From the NCBI GenBank assembly GCA_019246795.1, contig JAFAPY010000123.1, positions 1 to 38,253 on the forward strand: 38,253 nt of DNA, read 5' to 3'. The notes under the pieces were generated by a model, which was given only the letters and a program-made list of their open reading frames with translations, ran no database searches and was not told the origin of the DNA. This DNA comes from Streptosporangiaceae bacterium. Its GTDB lineage: Bacteria > Actinomycetota > Actinomycetes > Streptosporangiales > Streptosporangiaceae. This document shows positions 1-10,275 of this stretch, one piece after another (the first letter of the stretch is position 1; each line of letters begins with the position of its first letter). The translations under genes were made by a program, and so were the position numbers.

Positions 1-143
1 CGGCGCTCCGGGACGACACCGCGGACTGGCATGAGACCCTTGGCAGGACCTGATATCTCCCCGAAAGGGACCGCCCAGTACCGGATAGCGAGCACGGGCC
101 CCGCAGGGCATCCCGGGCGACGCGAGCATCAGGAGGAGGCGCT

Positions 144-1307
144 GTGAGCACGGATTTCGTCCCCGCGCGCGAGGACCGCTTCTCGTTCGGCATCTGGACA
201 GTGGGCTGGCAGGGCGTCGACGTGTTCGGCGGCGCGGTGCGGCCGCCGATGCCCGCCGAGCGGGCCGTGTACAAGCTGGCCGAAATCGGCGCGTACGGGG
301 TCAACTTCCACGACAACGACGTGTTCGCCTCCGACGCCACGCCCGCCGACCGCGACGAGCGCATCGCCGCGTTCCGCAAGGCTCTGGACCAGACCGGCCT
401 GGTGGTGACCACCGCGACCACGAACCTGTTCGGCCACCCGATGTTCAAAGACGGCGCGTTCACCGCCAACGAGCGGGAGGTGCGACGGTTCGCACTGGCC
501 AAGGTGATGGCCAACCTGGACCTGGCCGCCGAGCTTGGCGCGCGGACCTACATCTTCTGGGGCGGGCGTGAGGGCGCGGAATCCGGGGCCGCCAAGGATG
601 TCAGGACCGCCCTGGACCGGTACGCGGAGGGGCTGGACCTGCTGTGCGGCTACGTCCGCGAGCGGGGCTATGACATCAGGTTCGCGATCGAGCCCAAGCC
701 GAACGAGCCGCGCGGCGACATCCTGCTGCCCACGGTGGGGCACGCGCTGGCGTTCATCAACCGGCTCACGCACGGCGAGATGGTCGGGGTGAACCCGGAG
801 GTCGGCCACGAGGAGATGGCCGGGCTGAACTACGCGCACGGGATCGCCCAGGCGCTGTGGCACGGCAAGCTGTTCCACATCGACCTCAACGGGCAGCACG
901 GGCCGCGGTATGACCAGGACCTGCGGTTCGGCGCCGGGAACGCGCGCGGGGCGTTCTGGCTGGTCGACACGCTGGAGGCCGGCGGATACGACGGGCCGGT
1001 GCATTTCGACTACAAGCCGCCGCGGACTGAAGACGACGACGGCGTCTGGGCGTCAGCGGCCGCGTGCATGCGCAACTACCTGATCCTGCGGGACAAGGTC
1101 CGGGCGTTCCGGGCCGACCCCGAGGTCGCCGAGGCGCTGCGCGCCTCGCGGGTGGCCGAGCTGGCCGAGCCGACCCTGGCCCCCGGCGAGACCTGGCGGG
1201 ACGTGCGCGAGCCCGCGGCCGACACCGACGCGCTGGCCAGGCGCGGCATGGGCTACGAGCGCCTCGACCAGCTGGCCCTGGAATACCTTTACGGCGTGCG
1301 GCCCTGA
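144..1307 (+). CDS. xylA: Xylose isomerase
   Basis: 387 aa ORF; motifs recognised by eye: [74 protein letters not shown]. Confidence 0.97.
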   Translation: MSTDFVPAREDRFSFGIWTVGWQGVDVFGGAVRPPMPAERAVYKLAEIGAYGVNFHDNDVFASDATPADRDERIAAFRKALDQTGLVVTTATTNLFGHPMFKDGAFTANEREVRRFALAKVMANLDLAAELGARTYIFWGGREGAESGAAKDVRTALDRYAEGLDLLCGYVRERGYDIRFAIEPKPNEPRGDILLPTVGHALAFINRLTHGEMVGVNPEVGHEEMAGLNYAHGIAQALWHGKLFHIDLNGQHGPRYDQDLRFGAGNARGAFWLVDTLEAGGYDGPVHFDYKPPRTEDDDGVWASAAACMRNYLILRDKVRAFRADPEVAEALRASRVAELAEPTLAPGETWRDVREPAADTDALARRGMGYERLDQLALEYLYGVRP

Positions 1308-1381
1308 GCGTGAGTGTCGCAGGCGGGACCGAGAGTGCATGCTGTGATACCTGTGCTAGTTAAGTACCTGAGCGCCTGGTG

Positions 1382-1482
1382 ACGTGAAAGGCCGTTCCAT
1401 TATCACGTAGCATTTGTGCTTCGCGAAGGATTATGCGCCTGATACGGCCGCTTTTCCTACGTCTAGCACTAATCCTTCGCGA
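1382..1482. repeat. Inverted-repeat-rich AT-elevated intergenic element
   Basis: TCGCGAAGGATTA (1421-1433) and TAATCCTTCGCGA (1470-1482) form a perfect 13-bp inverted repeat with a 36-nt loop; also ACGTGA (1382-1387) / TCACGT (1403-1408). Confidence 0.75.
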
Positions 1483-1584
1483 TAAATCGAGCATGACTCG
1501 TACTGGTGAGCGAGTAACGCCGTGCCGGCGCGGGCATCCAGACGCGCACGGCGGCTCGAAACGGTCGCCGAACCGGGTACCGGA

Positions 1585-2343
1585 TCAGCCGGCGGCCTGG
1601 TCGCCGCCGAGCTCGCCGCGAGCGCGGGACAGGCGGGCCATCCGCCGCTGCGAGCGCACCTGGGCGATCACGACCGCGGCGACCAGCGCGAGAGAGAGCC
1701 ACAGGCCGTAATGCGAGACCGTCTGCGCCACCACCACGGCACGGTGGCCCAGCGCGTACCCGAGCCCGGCGAGCATGCCGGCCCACAGCAGGGAGCCGAT
1801 CAGGTCCAGGATGCAGAACGTGATCAGGCGCATCCCGGCCCAGCCCGCCGCGGCGTAGATGATCACGTTGGGGATCGGCAGGAACGGGCTGATCACCACG
1901 GCTGGCCAGGAGAACTTGCGGCCCCAGCGCCGCACCCGCGCCATGTACCGTGGCCCGCGCCTGCTGTTGCCGGACAGCAGCAAGACGATGCGCTCACCCC
2001 ACAGGCGGCCCGCCCACCAGTACAGCGGGTCGAATTTCATCAGCCCGGGAACGGCGGCGAGCAGCACCACGAGCAGTGTCCCGTGCCCGACGCGGGCGAA
2101 CGCCGCCGCGGCGACGATGGCCTCGGTGCTGCCGTTCAGCACCTCGAGCAGCACCGGATGCGTGCCCACCAGCGGCGCGCGGAACGGCAGCAGCGCCCAG
2201 TAGTAGATGCCGCTGAGCATGATGCCGGCCCAGCACGCGATGTCGGCCCTCCGCGGGCGGCCCTTCCACGGCAGCCGTGGGTCATCCCTGGCCGTCGGCC
2301 GGGGTGCTGCCTCCGGCTCCGCCGTCCCGGCCTGCTCGTCCAC
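1585..2343 (-). CDS. DedA/SNARE-associated family membrane protein
   Basis: 252 aa, several hydrophobic helices, [23 protein letters not shown] motif typical of the DedA family. Confidence 0.75.
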   Translation of the reverse strand: MDEQAGTAEPEAAPRPTARDDPRLPWKGRPRRADIACWAGIMLSGIYYWALLPFRAPLVGTHPVLLEVLNGSTEAIVAAAAFARVGHGTLLVVLLAAVPGLMKFDPLYWWAGRLWGERIVLLLSGNSRRGPRYMARVRRWGRKFSWPAVVISPFLPIPNVIIYAAAGWAGMRLITFCILDLIGSLLWAGMLAGLGYALGHRAVVVAQTVSHYGLWLSLALVAAVVIAQVRSQRRMARLSRARGELGGDQAAG

Positions 2344-2396
2344 CAGGCCACAGTATCCGGATCGCCGGCCGCCTGCCTATGCGTCATGATGGCCAC

Positions 2397-3206
2397 GTGA
2401 CCGAAGACCCATTCGCCGCGGCGGCGGCCAGCGCCGCGCGGCTGACCGCCCTGGCCGGCCGGCACGACGTCGCGGTGGTCCTCGGCTCGGGCTGGACGCC
2501 GGCCGCCGACGCGATCGGGCCCGCGGACGCCGAGATCCCGCTCGCCGAACTCGGCGGTTTCCCCGAGCCCACCGTGGTCGGCCACGCGCCGACCGTGCGG
2601 TCGGTCGCTGCCGGGCCGCTGCGGGCCCTGGTGTTCCTGGGCAGAGTGCACCTGTACGAAGGGCTGCCGCCGACCGCTGTCGTGCATGGCGTGCGGACGG
2701 CGGTGTCCGCGGGCTGCCGGGCGGTGATCTTGACCAACGCGGCGGGAGGCATCCGCCGCGGCCTCGGCGTCGGGCAGCCGGTGCTGATCAGCGACCACCT
2801 GAACCTGACCGGCGCATCGCCGCTTGCCGGGCCGCCGCCGTCGGCCGGGTCACGGTTCGTGGACCTGACCGGCCTGTACTCGCCGCGGCTGCGGGCGCTG
2901 GCCCGCGACGCCGACCCCAGCCTCGCCGAGGGCGTCTACGCGATGCTGCCCGGCCCGCACTATGAGACCCCGGCGGAGATCACTATGCTGGCCCGGCTCG
3001 GTGCCGACCTGGTGGGAATGTCGACCGTGCTGGAGGCGATCGCCGCCCGGCAGATGGGCGCGGAGGTCCTCGGCGTCTCGCTGGTCACCAACCTGGCCGC
3101 CGGTCTGGCCGGGCACGGCCTGTCCCACGCCGAGGTGGTCGAGGCAGGCCGGGCCTCCGCCAGCCGGATGGGTGCCCTGCTCGCCGGCATCCTGCCCCGC
3201 GTGTAG
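2397..3206 (+). CDS. Purine nucleoside phosphorylase
   Basis: GTG start at 2397; [69 protein letters not shown]. Confidence 0.93.
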   Translation: MTEDPFAAAAASAARLTALAGRHDVAVVLGSGWTPAADAIGPADAEIPLAELGGFPEPTVVGHAPTVRSVAAGPLRALVFLGRVHLYEGLPPTAVVHGVRTAVSAGCRAVILTNAAGGIRRGLGVGQPVLISDHLNLTGASPLAGPPPSAGSRFVDLTGLYSPRLRALARDADPSLAEGVYAMLPGPHYETPAEITMLARLGADLVGMSTVLEAIAARQMGAEVLGVSLVTNLAAGLAGHGLSHAEVVEAGRASASRMGALLAGILPRV

Positions 3207-3297
3207 CCGGCGGCGCAGGCAGCGGAGCCCGCGGTGCGATGCGGATCACAGCCGGGCCGCGGTGCGGGACCCGCTGCGGTGCGCCATCCTGGCCTGG

Positions 3298-4059
3298 ATG
3301 AACGTGTCCGAGGCGCTGGTCTTGCTCGCGGCCGGGACGGTCGGCGGCATTTTCAGCACGGTGGTGAGCATCGCCTCGCTGGTGACCTACCCGGCGCTGC
3401 TCGCGCTCGGGGTGCCGCCGCTGAGCGCCAACATGACCAACACCGTCTCGCTCGTGCTCACCGGGGCCGGGTCGGTCGCCGGCTCGCGGCCGGAGCTCTC
3501 CGGACAGGGCCGCCGGGTACTCCGCCTCGGCACCATCACCGCGCTCGGCGGCGCGGCCGGGGCGGCGGTGCTGCTCGCGACCCCGGCCGGCACGTTCACG
3601 CTGGTGGTGCCGGTGCTCATCGGCGCCGCATCGCTCATGCTGCTCGCCCAGCCGAAGGTGAGCCACCTCAGGCCTCCCCCGGACGGGACCAGCGGGGGAC
3701 GCCGGCTGGGGCAAGGCGTCGCACTGTTCGGGGTTGCCATGTACGTGGGGTACTTCGGCGCCGCCGCGGGCGTGATGCTGCTCGTGATACTCGGCGCCAT
3801 GATTCCCGGGCCGCTGGTCAAGGTCAACGCGGTGAAGAACGCGCTGTCCGGGATGGCCAACGCCATGGCTGCGAGCTGCTTCGCCGCGTTCGGCGACGTG
3901 AGGTGGGCGCTGGTGGTCCCGCTGGCGGCGGGCTTCGGCGCCGGCGGCTGGATCGGCCCGAAGATCGCCAGGGCGGTGCCGCCCGGGGCGCTGCGCCTGC
4001 TGGTCAGCCTGGGCGGCCTCGGGCTGGCCGTAAGGCTCGGCATCAGTGCGTACGGCTGA
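3298..4059 (+). CDS. TauE/SafE family sulfite/organic-acid exporter-like permease
   Basis: ATG at 3298; hydrophobic, GTVGGIFSTVVSIASLVTYPALLALGVPPLSANMTNTV and GYFGAAAGVMLL motifs. Confidence 0.85.
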   Translation: MNVSEALVLLAAGTVGGIFSTVVSIASLVTYPALLALGVPPLSANMTNTVSLVLTGAGSVAGSRPELSGQGRRVLRLGTITALGGAAGAAVLLATPAGTFTLVVPVLIGAASLMLLAQPKVSHLRPPPDGTSGGRRLGQGVALFGVAMYVGYFGAAAGVMLLVILGAMIPGPLVKVNAVKNALSGMANAMAASCFAAFGDVRWALVVPLAAGFGAGGWIGPKIARAVPPGALRLLVSLGGLGLAVRLGISAYG

Positions 4060-4119
4060 CGCGGCGGCGACCTGACGCGGTGACGACCTGACGCGGCGGC
4101 GACCTGACGCGGCGACGAC
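4056..4119. repeat. Four tandem copies of a 16-bp repeat (CTGACGCGGYGRCGAC)
   Basis: CTGACGCGGCGGCGAC / CTGACGCGGTGACGAC / CTGACGCGGCGGCGAC / CTGACGCGGCGACGAC read directly; the first copy includes the tauE-like stop codon. Confidence 0.9.
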
Positions 4120-4129
4120 CCGGGCGGAA

Positions 4130-5108
4130 CCGCCGGGCGTAACGGGACGACGATGACCTTGCCGACGGCGCCGCCCTCTGCTGCCTCGTGCGCGGCCGCG
4201 ATGTCGGCAAGCGGGTACCTGTGCACCGGGAGGGGGGTCAGGTCGCCTGCGGCCAGCGCCGCGGCGATGTCGGCGACCGCCCGGTCAAGCGCGGACGGCG
4301 CGACGCCGTACAGGAGCACGAACCTGATCGTCACGTTGGCGGTCATGCACGCCCGTACCGGCAGCGCGGGATCGGCGGGTTCGGCCGCGTAGGTCACGAT
4401 CATGGTGTCCCGGTGGGCCAGCGCCAGGTCGAGCCGGAGGTTAGCGCCCAGGGCCAGCTCGATCACCCGGTCGACGGCGGGGGCGAACGCGCGCACCTGC
4501 TCGGCGGCATCCGGTGCGCGGTAGTCCACCACAAGGTCGGCACCTGCCTTTTCCGCGAGCTCGGCCTTCTCGGGCGTGCTGGCGGTGGCGATGACCCGTG
4601 CCCCGGCTCGTTTGGCCAGTTCGATGCCGAAATGCCCGACGGCGCCGGCTCCCCCGGCGACGAGCACGGCCTTCCCGGTCACCGGGCCATCCGCGAACAG
4701 GCAGTAGTGAGCGGTCATCGCCGGGACGCCGAGCGAGGCGCCCAGCTCGAACGAAACCCCATCCGGCAGCGGCACGGCCTGCCGTTGCGGCAGCACGGTC
4801 TGTTCGGCGGCGGTTCCCCACTGCCGCCCAGACGCCGCATACCACAGCCAGACCCGCTGCCCGACGCGGGCGGGGTCAACCCGGGCGCCGACAGCTTCGA
4901 TGACGCCTGCGCCGTCGTGGTGCGGCACCTGGAAGCCGTCGATGGGCCGCGGGACCGCGCCGGAGCGGGCTTTGTAGTCGGTGGGGTTGACGCCGGAGGC
5001 GTGCACCCGGACCAGGACCTCGCCGGGACCGGGCTCGGGCCGGTCGATCTCCTCCACGTGCAGCACCTCGGCCGCGGGGCCGGTGCTCCGGTACAAGGCT
5101 GCCTTCAT
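4130..5108 (-). CDS. NADPH:quinone oxidoreductase / zinc-independent MDR family; conserved protein ends near 4130 but the frame stays open to a stop at 3387
   Basis: MKAALYRSTGPAAEVLHVEEIDRPEPGPGEVLVRVHASGVNPTDYKARSG ... VLVAGGAGAVGHFGIELAKRAGARVIATAS ... AVGKVIVVPL; start at 5108. The formal ORF extends 3387-5108. Confidence 0.85.
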
Positions 5109-5222
5109 GGGTGCAGCGTAGCCCCGGCGGTCGCGGCCACGCGGAAGCCGGGACCCCGGCGGGCACGGCCGCGCGGAACCCGGGATCGCCGGGCTAGGAT
5201 CGCCGGTGATGGAGAAACCCCC

Positions 5223-5891
5223 GTGACCGTTAGCGAATGGAGCACGATTGCGAGCCTGGCCACGGCGCTGGGCACGCTGGTGCTCGCCGTGGCCACGTTC
5301 TCCGCGGTCAGGTCGTCGAACATGATGGCCAGGGTGGCCCAGGAGCAGTTTCTCACCGGGTTGCGGCCGGTGCTGATGCCTACCCGGTGGGAGGACCCGG
5401 TCCTCAAGGTCAATTTCGGTGACCAGAAGTGGGTCCGGGTTCCCGGCGGCGGCGCGGCAGCCGAGGTCGGCGGCGGCGACGGGACGATGGGCCCCGCAGA
5501 CGACGTCGTCTACCTCGCCGTGGCGGTGCGCAACGCGGGCAACGGCATCGCGGTCCTGCACGGGTGGCACTTCTACCCCGAATGGCGCCGCGAGCAGGAC
5601 CATGCTCCGCTGGAGGAGTTCCACCTGCAGGCCCGCGACCTGTACATACCCGCCGGCGATATCGGTTTCTGGCAGGGCGCGCTCCGCGATGTGACCGAAC
5701 CCGGGTATCCGGCGGCGCGCAAGGCCGCGGAAACCCGCGAGCCGTGGTCGGTCGAGATTCTGTACGGGGACCAAGAGGGCGGCCAGCGGGTCATCAGCAG
5801 GCTCAACGTGCTGCCGCGCCCGGGTCAGGACGACGGGTGGGTGGCGTCCATCGCCAGGCACTGGAACATCGACCGGCCCGACCCGCGGTGA
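5223..5891 (+). CDS. Hypothetical protein with one N-terminal TM helix
   Basis: GTG start at 5223; IASLATALGTLVLAVATFSAV TM segment, then a soluble domain; no family recognised. Confidence 0.75.
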   Translation: MTVSEWSTIASLATALGTLVLAVATFSAVRSSNMMARVAQEQFLTGLRPVLMPTRWEDPVLKVNFGDQKWVRVPGGGAAAEVGGGDGTMGPADDVVYLAVAVRNAGNGIAVLHGWHFYPEWRREQDHAPLEEFHLQARDLYIPAGDIGFWQGALRDVTEPGYPAARKAAETREPWSVEILYGDQEGGQRVISRLNVLPRPGQDDGWVASIARHWNIDRPDPR

Positions 5892-6074
5892 CCGCGGCTG
5901 ACCGAAGCCGGGAAGAACAGGCCCTCACAGGGAATTCCCAGCTTAGGCTAAGTGACTTCTGAGTAAGTTCGGAGCGTACGCCACTGGCGCAGCGGCCCGT
6001 CATCGATCACAATTGGGTATCAACTTTATCGAAACGCAACCTAACCACGGCGCGGTAAGGGGGGACGGCGGCAA

Positions 6075-6899
6075 GTGCTGACGCGGGCGGCCCGGCGCGG
6101 GCAGGCACGGAGGTTTCGCATAGCGGCGCTGATCGGCGGCCTCCTCTTGGGCGTAGCCGTTATCTTCATTCCGTCCACCGGCGCGGCCGGGGATATCACG
6201 GCCGACATGGCCGGGACGCTCCGCCACCTGGTATCGCCATCGCACAACAGCCGGGCCTTCGCCGGCACCCCGGCGGTCGGGGCCGTGTTCACCACGCAGG
6301 CGGGCACGCTGGCCGGCCACTTCTGCACCGCCAGCGTGGTCGACAGCCCGAACGGCGACCTGGCCGTCACCGCCGCGCACTGCGTGAGCGGCATCTCCGG
6401 CAGCGTCGTCTTCGTGCCCGGGTACCACGACGGCGTGGCCCCGTACGGGGTGTGGACGGTGACCAAGGTCTACGTGGACCGCTCCTGGCAGTCCTCGTCC
6501 AACCCGGACGACGACGTCGCCTTCCTGCGGCTCGGCCAGCCCGGGAGCTCGGTGCCGATCCAGGACGTGACCGGAGCGGACCAGCTCGCCACCGGCACCC
6601 CGGCCCGCCAGCTTGTCGAGGTCATCGGCTACCCTGACACCGGCAGCCGGCCGGTGACCTGCCAGAACTGGACACGGGAGCCCATGGCAGACCAGCTCGA
6701 GTTCGACTGCGGCGACTACACCAACGGGACAAGCGGCGGCCCGTTCCTCGCCGGGGTCAGCCCGGTCACCGGCCAGGGCACGGTGATCGGGGTGATCGGC
6801 GGCTACGAGCAAGGCGGAGAAATCCCCGACGTCTCCTACTCCGCCATGTTCGGCGCGAACGTGGCGGCCCTGTACCGCACGGCGGTGGCCGGCGGGTGA
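6075..6899 (+). CDS. Secreted/membrane-anchored trypsin-like serine protease
   Basis: N-terminal hydrophobic segment; catalytic triad motifs VTAAHC, DDDVAFLRL, NGTSGGPFL. Confidence 0.92.
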   Translation: MLTRAARRGQARRFRIAALIGGLLLGVAVIFIPSTGAAGDITADMAGTLRHLVSPSHNSRAFAGTPAVGAVFTTQAGTLAGHFCTASVVDSPNGDLAVTAAHCVSGISGSVVFVPGYHDGVAPYGVWTVTKVYVDRSWQSSSNPDDDVAFLRLGQPGSSVPIQDVTGADQLATGTPARQLVEVIGYPDTGSRPVTCQNWTREPMADQLEFDCGDYTNGTSGGPFLAGVSPVTGQGTVIGVIGGYEQGGEIPDVSYSAMFGANVAALYRTAVAGG

Positions 6900-6944
6900 T
6901 GCGAGGCGGGCCCGTCGCTGCGGCGATCACGCTGGCGGCCGCGG

Positions 6945-7244
6945 TCAGCCGCCGCTCTTGCGGCGGAACGAGCGGCGGCCGGCTGCGGGACCGTGGGAGC
7001 CGTGCACCTTGCCGGTGCCGGGCGCGGCGCCCTCGGCGTTCCCGGCGGCATGCGTGCCGCGCTTGCGCTCGAGCGCCTGGCGGAACTTGCGCTTCACCTC
7101 GGTGAGATCGGCCTGTGCCGGGCCGCCGGCATCCGCCGCCCTGTCGGCATCCGCCGCCTCGCCCGCTTTCGCGGCCCTGCCCGGCGTGGCAGGCCGCGCC
7201 GTCGCTCCCGGGGACGTCTCGCCTTCCGGCTGCTCCACGGCCAT
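6945..7244 (-). CDS. DUF5302-type small basic protein
   Basis: 99 aa; LTEVKRKFRQALERKRGTHA...HGPAAGRRSFRRKSGG resembles the conserved actinobacterial small family ending in FRRKSG. Confidence 0.75.
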   Translation of the reverse strand: MAVEQPEGETSPGATARPATPGRAAKAGEAADADRAADAGGPAQADLTEVKRKFRQALERKRGTHAAGNAEGAAPGTGKVHGSHGPAAGRRSFRRKSGG

Positions 7245-7323
7245 GCAGACCTCCTGGATGTCGGAACTCCCTACCACAGCCTCGCACACCCGCGGCGGCG
7301 CGGCAGCACCGATACTGACAGGC

Positions 7324-8180
7324 ATGACCGAGGCGACCAGGCCGCAGCCGGACATTGTTCCGGGGAAAGCCGTCGAGCTGTTGCGGGACGCCGACCGGAG
7401 CTCGGCGTGGCTGCTCCTCGTCGACGGGGTGCCGCAGTCGTATGTGGACCTCGACGATCCCCGGCACCTGGACTTCGAGTACGTCGCGCGGCTGGCGCAC
7501 CTGGTCGACCTCGCGGCGCCCGCCGGGCGGCCGCTGCGGGCGCTGCACCTGGGCGGCGGACTGTTCACCCTGGCCCGGTACGTGGCAGCGACCCGGCCGG
7601 GATCGCGGCAGCTCGCCGTGGAGGTCGACGCCGCTGTTGTAGACCTGGTCCGGCGTCGGGTGCCGCTGCGCCGGGACGCCAAGGGCGCGCGGGTCCGGAT
7701 CCGCGTCGGAGACGCCAGGGCGGTGCTCGCGCAGCTGCGGGCAGGCTCGTTCGACGTGGTAGTCATGGACGTGTTCGCGGGCAAGACCACGCCTGCCCAC
7801 CTGACCTCGGTGGAGTTCGCGGCGGCGGCCCGGCGGGCGCTCGCCGCCGACGGGATCTTCGCCGCCAACGTGGCAGACGGGCCGCCGCTTGCGCACGCGC
7901 GCGCGCAAGTCGCGACGGCGCGTACGGTTTTCGGGGACGTCGCCGTGATCGCGGACCCCGGCGTGCTGCGCGGCAGGAGGTTCGGCAACCTCGTGCTCGC
8001 CGCCAGCCCGGAACCGCTGCCGGCGGACACCCTCACCCGGCTCACGGCGTCGGATCCGGTGCCGGGACGGGTGCTGCACGGCGAGGACCTCGACCGCTTC
8101 GCGGGCGGCGCCAGGCCGGTCACCGACTCGACTGCCCGGCCCTCCCCGGACCCGCCGCCTGGCCTGTTCTCCTTACCCGA
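7324..8180 (+). CDS. Spermidine synthase-like SAM-dependent methyltransferase-fold protein; frame open to 8883
   Basis: ATG at 7324; LRALHLGGGLFTLARYVAATRPGSRQLAVEVDAAVVDLVR, VRIRVGDARAVL, FDVVVMDVFAG. The expected C-terminus (PSPDPPPGLFSLPEG) has no stop; the formal ORF ends at 8883. Confidence 0.8.
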
Positions 8181-8184
8181 GGGA

Positions 8185-9555
8185 TCAGCGGCTGCGACCT
8201 GCCCGGGCGGCCCGGGACCTCGTGTCGCGCTTCGCCCTGACCCGTACCGACAGCTTGACCGGGGTGCCGTCGAAGCCGAATTCCTCCCGGAGGCTCCGCT
8301 CGATGAACCGGCGGTACGCCGCCTCCAGGAAGCCCGACGCGAAGAACACGAAGTGCGGCGGACGGATCCCCGCCTGGGTGGCGAACAGGATCTTCGGCAG
8401 CCTGCCGCCCCGGGACGGCGGTGGCGTGGCGGCGACCAGGCTGGTGAGCCACGCGTTGAGCCTGCCGGTAGGCACCCGGGTCTCCCAGCCCTGCAGCGCC
8501 CTGGTCAGCGCGGGCGCCAGCCGGTCGACATGCCGGCCGGTAAGCGCGGAGATGTTGACCCGCGGTGCCCAGCGGGCCGCACGCAGCTGCCTGTCGATCT
8601 CGCGTTCCAGGTAGCGCTGCCGGTCGGCGTCGACCAGGTCCCATTTGTTGAAGGCGATGACCAGGGCACGTCCGGCCTCGATCACCATCGAGACGATCCG
8701 CAGGTCCTGCTCGGTCAGCGGCTCGCTCCCGTCGATGAGCACGACCGCGACCTCCGCGCGGTCCAGCGCGCCCGCGGTGCGCAGCGCCGCGTAGTAGTCC
8801 GCGCCCTGGTTCTCCCGGAACCGCCGCCTCATGCCGGCCGTGTCGACGAAACGCCAGGTGGTGCCGCCGAGCACCACGAGTGAGTCGACCGGGTCCCTGG
8901 TGGTGCCGGCCGCCGCGTCGACCAGGGCGCGCTCATGCCCGGCGAGCTTATTCAGCAGGCTGGACTTGCCGACGTTCGGGCGGCCGAGCAGGGCGACCCG
9001 GCGCGGGCCGCCGTGGGCTGCCTCGGCTTCGGCCGGCGCGTCGGGCAGCGCATCCAGAACCAGGTCAAGCAGGTCACCGCTGCCCCGGCCATGCAGCGCG
9101 CTGACCGGCGCCGGCTCGCCGAGCCCCAGCGACCACAAGGCGGTGGCATCGGCCTCGGCCTTGGCGTCGTCGACCTTGTTGGCCGCAACCACGACCGGCT
9201 TACCGGACCGGCGCAGCACGGCGGCCACCGCGGCGTCCGCGTCGGTCACCCCGACGGTGGCGTCGACCACGAACAGGACGGCATCGGCGGCGTCGACCGC
9301 GACCCTGGCCTGAGCGGCGACCCGGGCGGCGAGGGTTTCCGTGGCCTGTGCCGACGGCTCCCAGCCGCCGGTGTCCACCAGCGTGAACGCCCGGCCGCGC
9401 CAGATCGCGTCGTAGGCGACCCGGTCCCTGGTCACCCCCGGGGTGTCCTCCACCACCGCCTGCCTGCTGCCGAGGATCCTGTTAACCAGCGCGGACTTGC
9501 CCACGTTCGGCCGGCCGACCACGGCGACCACGGGGACCGCTGGCTCCTCAGCCAT
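8185..9555 (-). CDS. der: Ribosome biogenesis GTPase Der (EngA)
   Basis: 456 aa, two GTPase domains: [57 protein letters not shown]-terminal KH-like domain. Confidence 0.98.
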   Translation of the reverse strand: MAEEPAVPVVAVVGRPNVGKSALVNRILGSRQAVVEDTPGVTRDRVAYDAIWRGRAFTLVDTGGWEPSAQATETLAARVAAQARVAVDAADAVLFVVDATVGVTDADAAVAAVLRRSGKPVVVAANKVDDAKAEADATALWSLGLGEPAPVSALHGRGSGDLLDLVLDALPDAPAEAEAAHGGPRRVALLGRPNVGKSSLLNKLAGHERALVDAAAGTTRDPVDSLVVLGGTTWRFVDTAGMRRRFRENQGADYYAALRTAGALDRAEVAVVLIDGSEPLTEQDLRIVSMVIEAGRALVIAFNKWDLVDADRQRYLEREIDRQLRAARWAPRVNISALTGRHVDRLAPALTRALQGWETRVPTGRLNAWLTSLVAATPPPSRGGRLPKILFATQAGIRPPHFVFFASGFLEAAYRRFIERSLREEFGFDGTPVKLSVRVRAKRDTRSRAARAGRSR

Positions 9556-9558
9556 CGC

Positions 9559-10266
9559 TCATCTGTCCTTCCGGCTCCGGTACGGCAACGCCAGCCCGAC
9601 GATGATGTCGACGACCTCGTCCAGGCCGAGCCGGGTGGAGTCGATCTGCACCGCGTCGGCGGCCTTGGCGCTCTGCGGCGCGTCGAGCCGGTCGCGGCGC
9701 TCCTGGTCGGCACGGGTCCGTGCCATCGGCCTGCTGGTCTCGGCGGCCCGGCGGCCGGCACGGGCCGCGCCGTCGGCGGTCAGGAAAACCTTCACCGGTG
9801 CCTCGGGAGCCACCACGGTGCCGATGTCGCGGCCCTCGGCGACGATGCCGGGCACGCTGGCGATGATGTCCCGCTGACGGGCGATCAGGTGGGCACGTAC
9901 CTGCGGCACCCTGGCGACGGCGCTGACCGCCTCGGTGACATCCTGGCTCCTTATCGCCGATGTCACGTCAGTGCCGTTGACCCGGACCGAGGGCGCGCGG
10001 GGGTCGGTGCCGATCTCGATGACCGGCTCGGCGGCAAGCGGGGCGACCGCATCGGGGTCGCCGGTGTCAACGCCGCGGCTGAGCAGCCACCAGGTCAGTG
10101 CCCGGTACATGGCGCCGGTGTCGAGATAGCGCAGGCCGAGCGCGGCCGCCGCGCCGCGGGACGCGCTCGACTTGCCCGCGCCGGACGGCCCATCGACGGC
10201 GACGACAAGTCCGGATCCCCGGCCCGTTTCGCTCTCCCCCGAGTCCAGGCTCGCTGAGGTCCTCAC
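9559..10266 (-). CDS. cmk: Cytidylate kinase
   Basis: VVAVDGPSGAGKSSASRGAAAALGLRYLDTGAMYRALTW, VAEGRDIGTVVAPEAPVKVFLTA. Confidence 0.97.
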   Translation of the reverse strand: MRTSASLDSGESETGRGSGLVVAVDGPSGAGKSSASRGAAAALGLRYLDTGAMYRALTWWLLSRGVDTGDPDAVAPLAAEPVIEIGTDPRAPSVRVNGTDVTSAIRSQDVTEAVSAVARVPQVRAHLIARQRDIIASVPGIVAEGRDIGTVVAPEAPVKVFLTADGAARAGRRAAETSRPMARTRADQERRDRLDAPQSAKAADAVQIDSTRLGLDEVVDIIVGLALPYRSRKDR

Positions 10267-10275
10267 CCGTCGATG

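Noticed and set aside
129-1004. 291-aa minus-strand ORF antisense to xylA
   Set aside because: Shadow frame of a strong xylA call; composition (V/R/P/H-rich, no domain) is typical of antisense high-GC frames.
1522-2400. 292-aa plus-strand ORF over the DedA gene
   Set aside because: Low-complexity H/Q/R/P-rich translation antisense to a convincing membrane protein.
7890-7912. CTTGCGC...GCGCAAG inverted repeat
   Set aside because: Lies in an ordinary GC-rich stretch of the speE-like CDS (Ala/Arg codons); likely composition.
6766-8123. 437-aa and 392-aa minus-strand ORFs spanning the speE-like gene
   Set aside because: Only the last 99 codons of the 6945-8123 frame (from 7244) look like a real protein (DUF5302-type); the rest is shadow.
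8935-10257. 440-aa plus-strand ORF over der and cmk
   Set aside because: Antisense shadow of two highly conserved genes.
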